Source: Vulpes vulpes (taxonomy: Eukaryota > Chordata > Mammalia > Carnivora > Canidae). Taken from it: a stretch of DNA of 64,000 nucleotides. Shown here in pieces: positions 46,650-57,754 of this stretch. The notes beneath the pieces are model-generated. The model did no database searches. It was not told where the DNA came from and saw nothing but the letters and a program-made list of their open reading frames with translations. The DNA lies in assembly GCF_048418805.1 (NCBI RefSeq), contig NC_132791.1, forward strand, positions 80,158,501-80,222,500. Reading direction: 5' to 3'. Made by a program: the position numbers and the translations under genes. Every line of letters starts with the position of its first letter. Positions within the stretch are counted from its first letter, which is position 1.

Positions 46650-47287
46650 CTGAATTTTAATTTAAAATGCCATGAATTACAAACAGCCAGTACTTGGCAA
46701 GTAGCTAAAAATAATGTTTTCTGAATTTCTCTCAAATTTTACTAGATATGCCTCAACTGCTAGCTTCCTTTGTGTTGGTATGCCATTCTATAATTCACCA
46801 TTATCAAAGTAATATGCTGAGTTGGGGGTTTTTCCCCAGCCAAAAATTGCAAATGACCAAAAGTTTGGCCATATGGGAATTGCTGGTAAGAAAAAAAGAG
46901 AAAAAAAACAACACCAAAAATGTTAACAAATATCTATTTCACTCAGTTTATATCTGTCCAACACAGGCATGCGTAGCTCATTTGCTGTGCCTGTTACCAA
47001 GAGAATGAGCCCCATTATATCTCAGCCAACACAGCTCTTTTTATGTGGCAGGGTGGTAGGGTGGGGAGGAATTGCTATCTCCCCATTAGATGAGCTGCAA
47101 GTTTAAGATGAGAATTCATCCTCTATTAGGGCTATAAGATTTAGGGGGGGGGGATTTAGATAAAATACTCTTACATTAAGAAATTATTTGTTTTATATCT
47201 GAAACTCAAATTTAACTAGGCGTAGTGCTCTTATCCGGACCCTACCCTCTATGAGCTTGAAGAGAAAAAAAAATATATATATATATG
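46650..47287. other. Unique stretch
   Basis: No gene. Contains a G10 run at 47143-47152 and an (AT)n start at 47272-47286 where the next SINE begins. Confidence 0.5.
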
Positions 47288-47450
47288 ATTTTTATTTCTT
47301 CATTCATGAGAGACACAGAGAGAGGCAGAGACACAGGCAGAAGGAGAAGCAGGATCCCTGTGGGAAGCCTGATACGGGACTCGATCCCAGGACCCTGGGA
47401 TCATTCCCTGAGCCAAAGGTAGATGCTCAACCACTGAGCCTCCCAGGTGT
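47288..47450 (-). mobile_element. CAN-SINE, antisense, within TA repeats
   Basis: 'ttcattcatgagagacacag', 'gggactcgatcccaggacc', 'gctcaaccactgagcctccc'. Both flanks are (TA)n microsatellites (47272-47287 and 47450-47508), so the target duplication cannot be separated from repeat expansion. Confidence 0.92.
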
Positions 47451-47512
47451 ATATATATATGTGTATATATATATATGTATATATACTTTTAGTATATATA
47501 TACTTTTAATGT
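47450..47512. repeat. (TA)n/(TATG)n microsatellite
   Basis: Alternating TATATATG and TATATACTTTTAG units next to the SINE. Likely variable in length. Confidence 0.85.
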
Positions 47513-47619
47513 TACTTCTCTACTGCACAAGGCTCTCCTGGTTTTAGTCTTAAAAGGCCCACATCCAGGGACCTCCACCCCTTAGTCCTAGGCAAATGGT
47601 TGGCCACTGGCCTATCATC

Positions 47620-47760
47620 TATCTGACAAATTGTGACACTTCAAAGACAGTGCCTGAATTTCATTATCATTTTCTGTACCCTCAGTGTTAGCCCTGGGTC
47701 AGAGACTTAGTACATCCCTGGTAAATGTTTCTTGAATGAATGAATGAATGAATGAGCAAA
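47620..47760 (+). mobile_element. L2 LINE 3' end
   Basis: 'ttctgtaccctcagtgtta', 'ggtcagagacttagtacatc', 'ctggtaaatgtttcttgaat' and (GAAT)n at 47735-47754 match the L2 3' terminus with its short tandem tail. Confidence 0.75.
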
Positions 47761-47885
47761 TGCAAATGAGAAAACAGGTCCCTAGAGGGCCTAGTAAAGG
47801 AAGGGAAGGAAGTAGGACATCTCAAGACGTGAAATACGCCGCAGATCTTTCACAGAGCGGAATGATTAGGGCACAAAGCAGTTGC

Positions 47886-48045
47886 TTCAACCTTGCTGCA
47901 TCCCTGAAACCTCCAGAAAGCTTTTGAAAAACGCCAATGCCCTACCAATTGAGTGAGGTCTCTAGCCATACAGCCCTGGAATCGTATTTTTTTAAGAACT
48001 CCCCCTGGGGTATTTCTCAAGTGCAGCCAAGGTTTAGTATCACCG
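47886..48045 (+). mobile_element. MER5-like MITE
   Basis: 'tcaaccttgctgcatccctg', 'ggaatcgtatttttttaaga', 'ctccccctggggtatttctc', 'gccaaggtttagtatcacc'. A diverged MER5/MER58-type order. Confidence 0.65.
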
Positions 48046-48399
48046 GCACCAGCATAGGGCCTCTCCAGGCAGGTAAAAAAACACCCTGCAGTGAAAAGAT
48101 TTTTTTAGGGGAAAAAAAAAAGCCATAAAGTGAAAAGATGTTAAGAGGTGGTGTGATTCTAACACACTTCTCTAATAACCTCACTTGGGTGAGTTTCTTA
48201 TTTTTATGGTTATCCCAGCTGCCACTCTGGACACATAATTATCCTCCCAATGACGTGAGTTCATTGCTAATTTCTGGAGAGGAGAAGGGGGAGTCAGAGG
48301 AAGGTGGTGCCAGACTGTTCCTAGATCTAATGGCTATGGCGAATCTGTCTTCCAAGAGTTGTTTGGAAAAATAAATAGCGTCCAAGGCCAGGTAGAGAA
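48046..48399. other. Unique stretch
   Basis: No gene or clear repeat. A poly-A run at about 48111-48120. Confidence 0.5.
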
Positions 48400-48830
48400 A
48401 ATAGTGAACGTTAGCAGTTTTGTTAACATATCCAGGAAATAGACTTGCTACCGGCAGGCTAAATAAATGTGTGCCACGCCTGACCTTCAAAACCATTGAT
48501 CTTAAAGGTTATAAACAATACCCAACTGACCCATTGGTCTGTGTCCTCGGATTAAGAGATCCTGCCGTGGAAATTCCCCTTTGGAGTGCACTGCTGCCAA
48601 TAAGGAAGACTACTTTAAAAATATATATATTGAACCAGGTTATATGTGATCATTAATCACAGACTCTCCCCAGGACTGCCGTCATAAATACTGCATCTGC
48701 ATAAAATTCCCTGCTGAAATCGCCTCGACGTCTCTTCCACCTTCTCTGATAAAGCTGACATACTTGGAGGAAAGAGAAATTAAAAAGGCACAGGGAAAGG
48801 AAACAAAGAGCAGGAAATGTGCTGCCTTTT
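48400..48830. promoter_or_regulatory. Candidate conserved non-coding block
   Basis: Repeat-free and motif-dense: GGATTA at 48549-48554 (OTX/PITX-type), a forkhead-like ataaacaat near 48510, an imperfect palindrome gtgatcattaatcac at about 48646-48660 and GATAA at about 48749. CpGs are kept at 48663-48735. The sequence has the look of vertebrate enhancers. Inference only. Confidence 0.3.
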
Positions 48831-49120
48831 ATGTTTTGATTTGGTGTTTTAGAGTTAGATCATTTTTAATATTTCTTCAGATGTTATTAAAAATAATTCA
48901 GAATTATCTTGACACGTGCTAGGCCTCTGCCTCATAGCACTGTTGATGGTGATGTTGAACATGATACGTTGCCTTGATCTTTTATACTTTGGGTATTTCT
49001 CTATTACTGAGTACATCTTCTTCATGGGGCAGTTCCTTATTTGATGGTGCCAGAAACTTCCACAAAATGAGGAATGCAAAATTAAGTGCTGGTCTGGGAA
49101 GGGGCCCTGAAGCTGAGGCT
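48831..49120. other. Unique stretch
   Basis: No gene. The short minus frame at 48855-49079 has no signature. Confidence 0.45.
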
Positions 49121-49312
49121 TTATTAATATAATAACATAATCATAATAATCATATTAATATTATATTATTATATAATATAATAAATAACCTAAAATAATA
49201 TCATATATCATATATTATAACATAATATGATTATATAATATATAATATAATAATATAATAATTTATATAATATTAATATTGTATTATATTAATATTATTA
49301 TTAAAAACATTA
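49121..49312. repeat. AT-rich low-complexity island
   Basis: About 190 bp of almost pure A and T in ATTATT/TATAATA units with many self-complementary segments. Able to unwind and form hairpins. Confidence 0.95.
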
Positions 49313-49734
49313 TTGCTCTAGACCATCAGCTTCATAAGCAGGTATATAAATGAGACTTCTTTCCTCCTATTACTTTAAAATGACACCAAATCATATAGGC
49401 ATATAAATTCTAGTAACACAGAATTGCACACATGAAAATGGAAAGACTTTTATTTTCACCCCTCACGTCCCTGGCTCTCCGAGGTTATCCCTTTCAGCAT
49501 TTAGTACATCAGACGTACCCATTCCTAAGAAGTGCTTATTTTCTCTCCAGGACTTCACATAAAATTATATTTTTTCAAGTGTATGGATAAGTACATATAC
49601 ATTGCCGGGTTTTGGTTATTAAAGGCTTTTTGCTTCGATTTGTGGGTGATCAGGGTAATTACCTTCTCTGCCTTCTCCAAGTGTGCACTTGATTTGGGGG
49701 AAATTAGGTCTGTTACTACCACTAAACCAATGGG
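49313..49734. other. Unique stretch
   Basis: No gene recognised; AT-rich. Confidence 0.45.
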
Positions 49735-49945
49735 AACATGGGCAACTCGGGAGTCAGACCTTGGTTTGCATCCCTGCTCTGCAGTTTCATAATTACATGA
49801 CTTAATTATTAATACTACTTAATTATTTTGAATTCTCCTTAACTAGGGAAGAGTTATGAAGTTCAAAATCAGGATAATAATGATAATTGCCTAATGGGGC
49901 TGTTGCAAGGATTAAATGAGATAGTACTTGCAGACACCTCAGCAC
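49735..49945 (+). mobile_element. MIR SINE
   Basis: 'ggcaactcgggagtcagacc', 'tttgcatccctgctctgcag', 'aaatcaggataataatgata', 'caaggattaaatgagatag' in sense order. The middle is expanded by AT-rich sequence. Confidence 0.85.
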
Positions 49946-50842
49946 CAGCCCCGATTGTCACATATGCAAAATATGAAAAATCATCACATCGACTTCAGAG
50001 TCTTCATTATCTTTACTGGCATCATTTTCATCATCAGAGAATGGTTACAGAAAGGGGGATTATAGGAAATTAAATATGATTTTCACCTCTTACTCGTAAC
50101 TTGGCAGATGCTTTTTGGTGGAAGAGTTTGAAGTTGTTGACCACGGTGAAATTTGGGGTGCCCAGTGGAAAACGGTTTCAAGTAACCTCCAAGTACACCA
50201 ATTTGTATGCTGTCCCAGGGGTCACAGAACAGAGAGGCTCGGAGATCAAATTATCACACAGCTTGCTAAGTCAATACAAAACGTACAGTGAGAACAAAGG
50301 GAAGTATTGAGTGTTAATAATCCTGGGGCAGTGTGCAAGTGAGAAAGGAGGAGTCCCCCCCACCAGCCTACCACATCAGCCTGCCCTGTGGATGCTGTCT
50401 TTGCAAAAAGCACAGCAAGGATCTGAGCCAGGGGGCTCAGCAGATGGGAGACGCCTGGAGCCAACACACACTTGCACTTTCCAAAAGACACAGGGCAAGT
50501 CCATCTGGCCAGTAACTATGACTTGCCAATTAGCCTGATGAGCAGCTATGATTTAGCTGCATTTCTCAGGCAGGGGACACATGGGGCCAGGATGAGCCCC
50601 TTGGGTGGATGATTTTAGGCCTCATGAATATGTACTGCCTCCTCGACCCTTCCATGCCTTCTTCTCTATCTTTAATGTCTTTGGCTCTACTCAGCTCACT
50701 TATGCTCAACATATGTTCCAAAGTATTTTCTCCTCTATCTCATTTATCTATCCTTTTTTATTTTTATTTTTCTACAAAAGAGTGGAATATTCTGACATCA
50801 TAGAGAAAACACTCTTTTTCCAAGGTTTATACTCATTGTGGT
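49946..50842. other. Unique stretch
   Basis: About 0.9 kb without a recognised repeat. The frames at 50246-50491 and 50311-50538 overlap on opposite strands and have no family signature. Confidence 0.45.
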
Positions 50843-51095
50843 AAAGTGGAGCTGTTACAACTCTGCTCTCAAGCCAGCTCATCTTGATTCAAATTCCGGC
50901 CCACCACATACTGGCTATGTAAATGTGCGTAAGTTACTTCACCTTCCCCTGCCTCAGTTTCCTTCTGTGCAAAATGGGGATGATGCTGACAGTAATAGTA
51001 CCTACGTGATAAGACTGTTGTGTTGATTAAATGCATTATAAGCTTAAGAGTTGAGAACAGTGCCTGGCAATTAGTAAGGACCCAATATGTATCAG
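50843..51095 (+). mobile_element. MIR SINE, nearly full length
   Basis: 'gctcatcttgattcaaattc', 'ccccaccacatactggc'-like part, 'ctgcctcagtttccttctgt', 'aaaatggggatgatgctgac', 'aatagtacctacgtgataag', 'acagtgcctggcaattag'. The best preserved MIR in the window. Confidence 0.93.
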
Positions 51096-51254
51096 CTCAT
51101 ATGATTTTTAGCCCTTTGGATGGCGTGCTCTTAGCTAGAAGCCTGACCTAGAGGACTGGGAGGAGAGGTCAACGTGTTTATGGATGGAGAAAATAAGTTT
51201 TTCCATTGGCAGAGTGCCTGCAACTTACAAAGAATATCAAAGTAAATGATCATT

Positions 51255-51405
51255 TTAAGATTTGAAAACAACTCTGTTAAAAAGGTAATATAACCCCTAC
51301 TTCAAAATGGTGAATCTCAAGTTCAGGGTATGAAATGGCTTACTCAGAGGCACACATTCATTAGGTCATGATTTGAGCCCAGACCTTCTAATTGTGCCGC
51401 CCGTA
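51255..51405 (-). mobile_element. MIR SINE, antisense
   Basis: 'aacccctacttcaaaatgg', 'gaaatggcttactcagagg', 'catgatttgagcccagacc'. Inverted MIR core, diverged. Confidence 0.7.
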
Positions 51406-52057
51406 TTCCCTCCTGTTGAAAATGAAAGACTTCCCTTCCCACCACACACTTAGACTGAAGTATGAAAACTCTCTATACAGGCAAAGAAAAGATTTAAAAA
51501 TGGCTTCTCCCCAATGTAGAGTGATTAATTCACATTATTTCATAAATGGCTTCTAACCAATCATCTTTGATTATGTCCCGGGGTGAAGTGTTCATGGTTG
51601 AGACGGTTAGGGAGGTTAGAAGATGTGTAGAGGATGGATCCCAAAAGGGAGGGCTGATTCACCATCTGGCCTAGGATTGCTAAAAATGAGTTTCTCTGCA
51701 ACACGTATAAATCTGTCTCAGTACAATCTATGGGACCATGTGTTCTCATATTTAGTACTTCATTGTAATTCAATCTCTCTATTCAAAACTAGTCTAACAA
51801 TGTAAACAAAATACAGGCACAAAGGAGAAAATATTTACATATCTCATGAAAACATTTGCACAAATATAAGTATAGGCCTGGGGAAAACCTCCGAGTTCAC
51901 CTTGTCTCTCCCCTTGCCCCTGGTGGAGGCTCGGGATCAAGCCAACTGTCAACAACTGCATTTAGTGGGAAAAATACGTTAATATAAAGAAATGCCAGAA
52001 GTAAAAGAAAACCATGTGGAAATAAAATGACTGTTGACAGAGGACTGAATCCTATTG
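51406..52057. other. Unique stretch
   Basis: No gene or clear repeat recognised. Confidence 0.45.
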
Positions 52058-52208
52058 ACACACACACAAGCATGTGTGTACACACACATATACATAAACA
52101 CACACAAGTGCATACACACACCAACACACACGTGTGCGTGTGTGCACACGCACATACACAAACACATGCACATACAGACACACACACACACACCAACACA
52201 CACACGCA
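52058..52208. repeat. Compound (CA)n/(TG) alternating tract
   Basis: About 150 bp of interrupted CA repeats including an inner CACGTGTGCGTGTGTGCACACG segment, i.e. purine-pyrimidine alternation of the Z-DNA type. Frames reading through it are repeat-encoded (HTHTH, VCVCV). Confidence 0.95.
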
Positions 52209-53066
52209 GCCAAGTGAAATTAAATTGGCTGTCAAACCATGCCTCCCCTTCCTCACATTTGATCAATGTGGATGGTGGCACCATACCAGAAGGATCTTCT
52301 TTTCTTGCAGGGTGCATTTTTCTAATGCGCTGGTGAATTGAAGGATTATTTATTTTCAAATTTCAAGTAGTCAAACATACTCTGACAGACATACTCTGAC
52401 AGTCCCCCGTCAACTGGGCTCCTGTGTCATCCTGGCCCCAGTCATAATCAACTCTTTGTATGAAGAGGTGAGATGGGGTTTCTTCTCAGACATCGTAAGG
52501 TCTTTACAGTCATATTAAACAGAAAAAAAAAAAATGGATACATTGTAATTTGCAGAAAAACATATCACTCTTTTTCAAGGCACAAAAATACTCCCAAGGG
52601 TGCTCTGAGGAGCAACCAACATCCCCAGAATGCCTTCCTCTGGGAGAAGATGGGGGTCCAGGGGATCCAGGGGAGCCGGGACTGATGAGGGTGGTAGGGG
52701 CCTAGTCCTGGGTCTTGTGATGGCATAAGAATTTAGAAATCTCATTATCAGTATCCAGGAACTACGTGTCCTCCCAATATTATTTGATGTTCTTCCCTTT
52801 TCCTCAGTCAACTTTACATGATATGGCCTCTTCTGTCAACACAGGGAAACCTCTAACCTAAAATAGTCGTGATTTATTTTGTAGTCCTATAGTTTACAGC
52901 ACTATGTACATGTGTTAGTGAGGGTGTTCCGTCAGCAACGCAGAAGCATAGATGTATAGGAGAGATTCACTGCAAGGAATGGGTTTATGCCGCCGTGGGG
53001 GCTGGCTAGGCAAGTCTGACCCACCAGATTATCTAGGATTATCTCCCTCACTTAAACTCAACTGAA
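52209..53066. other. Unique stretch
   Basis: No gene. It includes a short direct repeat of 'acatactctgacag' (about 52376 and 52390) and a poly-A run at 52522-52533. Confidence 0.5.
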
Positions 53067-53209
53067 GGGATGCCTCCGACTCTTGGTTTTGGCTCAGGAT
53101 TGCAAGGTCCTGAGATCAAGCCCTGCACCAGGTTCCACATTCAGCATGGAGTCTGCTTGTCCCTTCCCACCCCTGCCCTCCAGAATAAATGAAACCTTAA
53201 AAAAAAAAA
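53067..53209 (+). mobile_element. CAN-SINE, older type, with internal head deletion
   Basis: 'gggatgcct' jumps directly to 'ccgactcttggttttggctc', so roughly 18 bases of the tRNA-like head, including the A-box, are missing. The rest ('ctgagatcaagccctgcacc', 'agcatggagtctgcttgtcc', A-rich tail) is intact. Confidence 0.85.
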
Positions 53210-53341
53210 CTGATTATGACTGGTGTCTCCCAAAGACCTTCACAGCAGCATCGAGATTCGTGTTTAATTGAAAACTGGCAGGTGTAGCCCGGCCACATTG
53301 ACACATCAAAAAGACCATCACAATATACAAATGTGTCATGC

Positions 53342-53500
53342 ACTAGTCTAAGGATCTCATCCTTTAACTCATTTATGTTCTCACCACAACCTGAGGAGGA
53401 AACTAAGGTACAGAGTGATGGATAAATTGTTCAAGATGGTATAACGAACAGGGCACCAGTACTGGAGGCCAGGTGATCTGGTTCCAGAGATAATGCTGCC
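53342..53500 (-). mobile_element. MIR SINE, antisense
   Basis: 'ttaactcatttatgttctca', 'ccacaacctgaggaggaaac', 'aggccaggtgatctggttcc'. Inverted MIR, diverged. Confidence 0.75.
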
Positions 53501-53709
53501 ACCACAACTTTGCTGTCTTTAGATTCAAGCTGCCCAGATGCCTTAAAAAATATTTTCTAGAATGTTGTTTGGTCAAAGGGCAATTGCTTTTCCTACCAAA
53601 ATTTCTCTTATACTCCAGAGCACACTCTGGCTCCTTTGTTTGCAATGTTACATTTCTTTAAGGTAATGATGTTTCTAACAACTAGGCAGTTAGTTACTCT
53701 GCCAATTAA

Positions 53710-54062
53710 TAACAGTAGTTTATATATTAAGTTCTCCATCCAGTACTAAGTAATATTGTTTAACCCTTATTGACATAATAATCTATTTTGTGGGGCACGT
53801 GGGTAGCTCAGTGGTTGAGCATCTGCCTTTGGCTCAGGTCGATATCCCAGGATCCTGGGATCGAGTCCCGCATTGGGCTCCCTGCAGGGATCCTGCTTCT
53901 CCCTCTGCCTGTGTCTCTGCCTCTCTCTGTGTCTCTCATGAATAAATAGATACAATCTTAAAGAAAAAAAATCTACTTTATGATCCATTTTATAGGTGGA
54001 ACAACAAAGGCTCAGTGAATTCCAATGTCTTCCTAAGCTGACACAGCTAGTGCCAGAGCTAG
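53710..54062 (-). mobile_element. MIR SINE, antisense, split by a CAN-SINE
   Basis: The right part is clear: 'gatccattttataggtggaa', 'caacaaaggctcagtgaatt', 'tgacacagctagtgccagag'. The left part ('cagtactaagtaatattg', 'ttaacccttattgaca') continues it. The CAN-SINE at 53793-53969 sits in between, giving the order of insertion. Confidence 0.75.
53793..53969 (+). mobile_element. CAN-SINE, sense, inside a MIR
   Basis: 'gggcacgtgggtagctcag', 'tgggatcgagtcccgcattg', 'ctctcatgaataaataga' and an A-rich end. Target-site duplication aatctattttgtg (53780-53792) versus aatctactttatg (53970-53982). Confidence 0.95.
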
Positions 54063-54170
54063 AGATGTTTCTTTGTGGGTTTAAGAAGGAATTGTTCTAC
54101 AAGCCAGATCAAATTTCTGTTTGCTGCTTGGACATGGGAGCAGACAACGAAAATAAGTCTGGAAAGAAAA

Positions 54171-54195
54171 AAAGAGAGAGAGAGAGAGAGAGAGA
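54171..54195 (+). repeat. (GA)n microsatellite
   Basis: About 12 GA units following an A-rich purine run. Confidence 0.9.
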
Positions 54196-54258
54196 TGCAA
54201 GTAGGATGCAAGTTCATAAATAGTCTGGAAATACTTGGGAACTTAATCATCTTATATA

Positions 54259-54261
<3 letters not shown>

Positions 54262-54295
<34 letters not shown>
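54262..54295 (-). repeat. (T)34 tract
   Basis: Uninterrupted T34, the longest mononucleotide run in the window; possibly the A-tail of a minus-strand retrotransposed sequence. Confidence 0.93.
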
Positions 54296-54297
<2 letters not shown>

Positions 54298-54829
54298 CAT
54301 GAGTAATGGCCAAGAAGGAGAAAAAAACTTTCATTTGTATCGAACTCAGTGGTGGTTTGATGGCCACACTTGGTATGTTTTTCCCAGCTGTCAAGGGTGT
54401 GAGGAGCTGGACTGTACTTGCCCGTCCTGCTGACCTTCACAAGCCCGTAAGGAAAAGACCTGAGCAGGCAGGTGTGAGCACTCCTGAATACGTCTACCAA
54501 CCAGAGGGAACTGCTTTTACAATCCTGCCAAGTTGACTTCTGTTAAAAATCCCAGCAACATCCCAGCTGTCCTGACCCTGGGGTGCACACACAACTAAGG
54601 AGGCTTGTTTGCGAGATGTCAACCTCCCCCCCAACCTGTCACTTAGAAGACTTGTCACCTTCTCCATCCCCCATTGAATCCTCACTGAGGAACATTTCTT
54701 TCTCCAGATTGCTGCTTCAGGAGATTGAAAAATAAAATAAAACAGCCACAGGGAAGGTATAGGTTTATTACTTATAAAATTCTTACCAGGCAATTAATTG
54801 CCTCTTGCTTGCTTGCTTCTTTCTTTCAG

Positions 54830-56294
54830 AATTATTTCAAATTAATAAATATTTTAAATACACAAAGTAATGGATATCTATGTGCCTACCCCTGAGACTA
54901 AACAGACGTTAACAAATTTTGTCTTACTTTAGATCATTTAAAAAATAGAAAATGTTACCGTATGAGTTCACACGTTACTCCCTACCTTTTCCCATCCCTT
55001 CTTCCCTAGGCCATTATCTTGATATTGCTGCATATCACTCCCATCTACATTTCTGTGCTCATATTCTGTGTTCATGAGTCTGTCAATATATCTATCCGTA
55101 TATCACCTACCTATCCAGATGATTGAGTCTTTAGCATTACACACATTTGGCATCTTCAACGTATCTTTTTGTAATGAACTTTTTAATGTTAGGTCTTGAA
55201 GATTTGTATATGCTGGTAGTTATAAAACTAGTTCAATTACCCTCTTTTTGTTTGTTTAGATTTTCTGTTTGCTCTTAGAAACAGCAACGCAATAAACATC
55301 AATTTATGACTTCCTGTGAGCATGTGTTGGAGTTTCAAGAGGAAGAATATCTAGTAGTAGAATGATTGAGTCATTTAGTGTGTGGATCTTGCATTTTTTT
55401 TAAGATAACCACTTTGCTTTCCAAAATGCTGGTACTGATTTCCTGTCTCTACAGCAATGTGTGGGCAGTGTTGCCATGAATGGTACAACCATAGGTGGCA
55501 CCACTCCTATAAAGGAATAGATGATTGCCATCCTCAGAAGTGAAGCAAATTTCCAGTTCTTTGTATAGAAATTCTTCATTCCTGCTGTCTTCACCAAGAC
55601 GTGTTGTTACCATATGCAGTATCTGTTTTGCCAATTTATAATAATGTGGCATTGTTTTTCGCTTGTTTGTTTGCATTTCCATGATGAGTAGAAAAGTTGA
55701 GTATCTTTTCATATGTTCATTTGGTAAAAAAAATTTGACTTCCTCTATCATGAATTGCTATTTTTCAATCGAGTTTTCTTTCTATTTATAGGATTTATTT
55801 ACCAATTCAGGGTATTAACCTTCTGTGGTTATTTGTTTCTACACATGGCAACATTTACTCCCTTTTGTGCTTTACTTCATGTATCTTTTGTCTCAAAGAA
55901 GTTTTAAATTCTACTGCAATCAAACATATCAATCCTTACTTTTATGTGTTGTGCTGTTCATCTTTCCATAAGAAATCTCTCCAGACTCAGATATAATAAA
56001 GGAATTAGGTTTTTTTTTATTTTACTGTTTTTGTAACAGTTTTTATAGTTTTGTTCTTCATATTTGGTCACTGATCTTCATTAATGAATAATGTATGAAA
56101 GAGACTTCATTTTATCTTTTTTCATATGAATAAGCAGTTGGTCTAACACCATTTATTGAATAGTCTCTCTTTTCTTCAATACTGGATAATACTACTTGAG
56201 TTTCTTTGTTCCCTTTCTACCTTCTCTATTCTGTTCTATTAATATTTTTTTCTATTCCTTAATTATGTCTGTAATGATTATAGCTTTCTAATAA
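54830..56294 (-). mobile_element. L1M LINE, antisense 3' part
   Basis: Antisense L1 wording through the length: 'cttttttaatgttaggtc'-type 3'UTR, 'aaccactttgctttccaaaa', 'ggatttatttaccaattcag', 'tttgtctcaaagaagtttt', 'caccatttattgaatagtct'. An old L1 with ORF2 and 3'UTR remnants and no usable frame. It ends at the SINE at 56295. Confidence 0.75.
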
Positions 56295-56483
56295 CTTTTT
56301 TAAAGATCTGTTTATTCATTTGAGACATGAGTGAGGGGCAGAGAGAGAGGGAGAGAATCCCAAGCAGACTCTGCACTAAGCATGTTCCCCAATACAGAGC
56401 TCAATCCCATGAACCCCGGGATCATCACCCAAGCTGAAATCAAGAGTTTGATGCTCAACCCACTGAGCCACCCAAGTGCCCCC
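56295..56483 (-). mobile_element. CAN-SINE, older type, antisense
   Basis: 'tttttaaagatctgtttatt', GA-rich part, 'gagctcaatcccatgaaccc', 'aacccactgagccacccaag'. The flank aactttttt/aactcttttt suggests a worn target-site duplication. Confidence 0.9.
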
Positions 56484-56856
56484 AACTCTTTTTCAATTGA
56501 AATACAATTAACATATAACACAATATTAATCTTAGGTATACCACATAATAATTTGAAGTATGTATTGTGACACCACAAAAGTCTAGTTATTACAGACCTT
56601 TTAGTATATAGGATAACTCTTTATATTTTCCCTTTAAATTTTTCAATAAATTGAGTTCCATGAAGAGGCTCATGGAACTCTATTAGTTCTCTAATAGAAA
56701 TGACACTAAATTTATGGGTGAATTATAGGCCAATTCCCTTCTTTATGATGATGATTTTGGAACTTCCCCTCCTCAAACACAGCATATTCTCTATCCTTTC
56801 CCTTGTGAGCATCATTAAAGTTTGTAATTTCTGTAATGAAATTGCACCTATAGTTG

Positions 56857-57038
56857 CACCTATAGTTGGATTTATTTCTATATGCTTGTAATTTTCTTCC
56901 ATTGAAAAGTTACAATTTGACTGTTTAGTTTGAAATAATCATAAATTCACCTATAGTTGGATTTATTTCTATATGCTTGTAATTTTCTTCCATTGAAAAG
57001 TTACAATTTGACTGTTTAGTTTGAAATAATCATAAATT
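56857..57038. repeat. Perfect 91-bp tandem duplication
   Basis: Copy 1 is 56857-56947 and copy 2 is 56948-57038; read side by side they are identical. Just upstream a shorter duplication, 'gcacctatagtt' twice (56844-56867), shares the same unit edge. Perfect identity inside an otherwise old, mutated element shows the duplication is recent. Confidence 0.95.
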
Positions 57039-57197
57039 CACAGGAAGTTGCAAAAATAGTACAGAGGGTCCCATGGACCCACCACGTGGCTGACTCAATA
57101 CACTTTCTTTCATAACTATAGTATGGTATCAGAGCCAGGAGATGGATGTTGGTTCAACCTGCAGATCTTATTCAGATTTCACCAGTGTGCATGCACT

Positions 57198-57221
57198 TTG
57201 TGTGTGTGTGTGTGTGTGTGC
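57198..57221 (+). repeat. (TG)n microsatellite
   Basis: About 11 TG units inside the L1 3'UTR region, at the place where related L1s also carry short TG runs. Confidence 0.9.
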
Positions 57222-57754
57222 ACCTCTGTGCAATTTTATCACATGTGTAGACTCATGTTATAGCCAACACAGTCAAGATATGGGCTGCTCAATTACTACA
57301 AAGATCCATTCTGCTGTTTCTTCATAATGATACACTATCCTCCCACCCAAACAACTGACCCCTACAACTATATTTCTCTGTCTGTATAATTTTGTCATTT
57401 TGAGAGTAATATAAAATTGGAATAGTTTTTAATATATGTAATCATTTTGAGATTAGCCTTTTTGCACCCAGAATAAGTCCATTGAAATCTATGTAAATTT
57501 TCATGTGGATCAATATTTTATTCTTTTTTATTGCTAAGCAGTATTTCACAGCAAGAGTGAACTTCAGTTTCTTTAACCACTCAACCACTGCAGGACCTTC
57601 ATGTTGTTTCCAGCTTGGGGTTATTATTTAAAAAGCCACTGTGAACATTTACATATAGGTTTTCATGTGAATGTAAGTTTAATTCATGCTCAGTAACACA
57701 CTTGCTAGGTCAGATGGTAGTCACATATATAGTTTTGTAAGAAACCTTCATAGG

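Larger units (their letters stand above)
54063..54829. other. Unassigned stretch with a 34-bp poly-T tract
   Basis: A (GA)n tract (54171-54195) is followed by T34 at 54262-54295. The roughly 240 bp to the right could be the body of a minus-strand retrocopy whose A-tail is the T-run. Neither strand's frames (54306-54536 plus, 54252-54500 minus) match a protein I recognise, and no target-site duplication is evident. Confidence 0.45.

Noticed and set aside
51897..52359. Three overlapping frames of 93-126 residues
   Set aside because: Encoded by the CA repeat (HTHT, VCVC) on both strands.
56857..57038. CRISPR-like repeat pair
   Set aside because: Two contiguous 91-bp units without spacers inside a mammalian L1 block are a tandem duplication.
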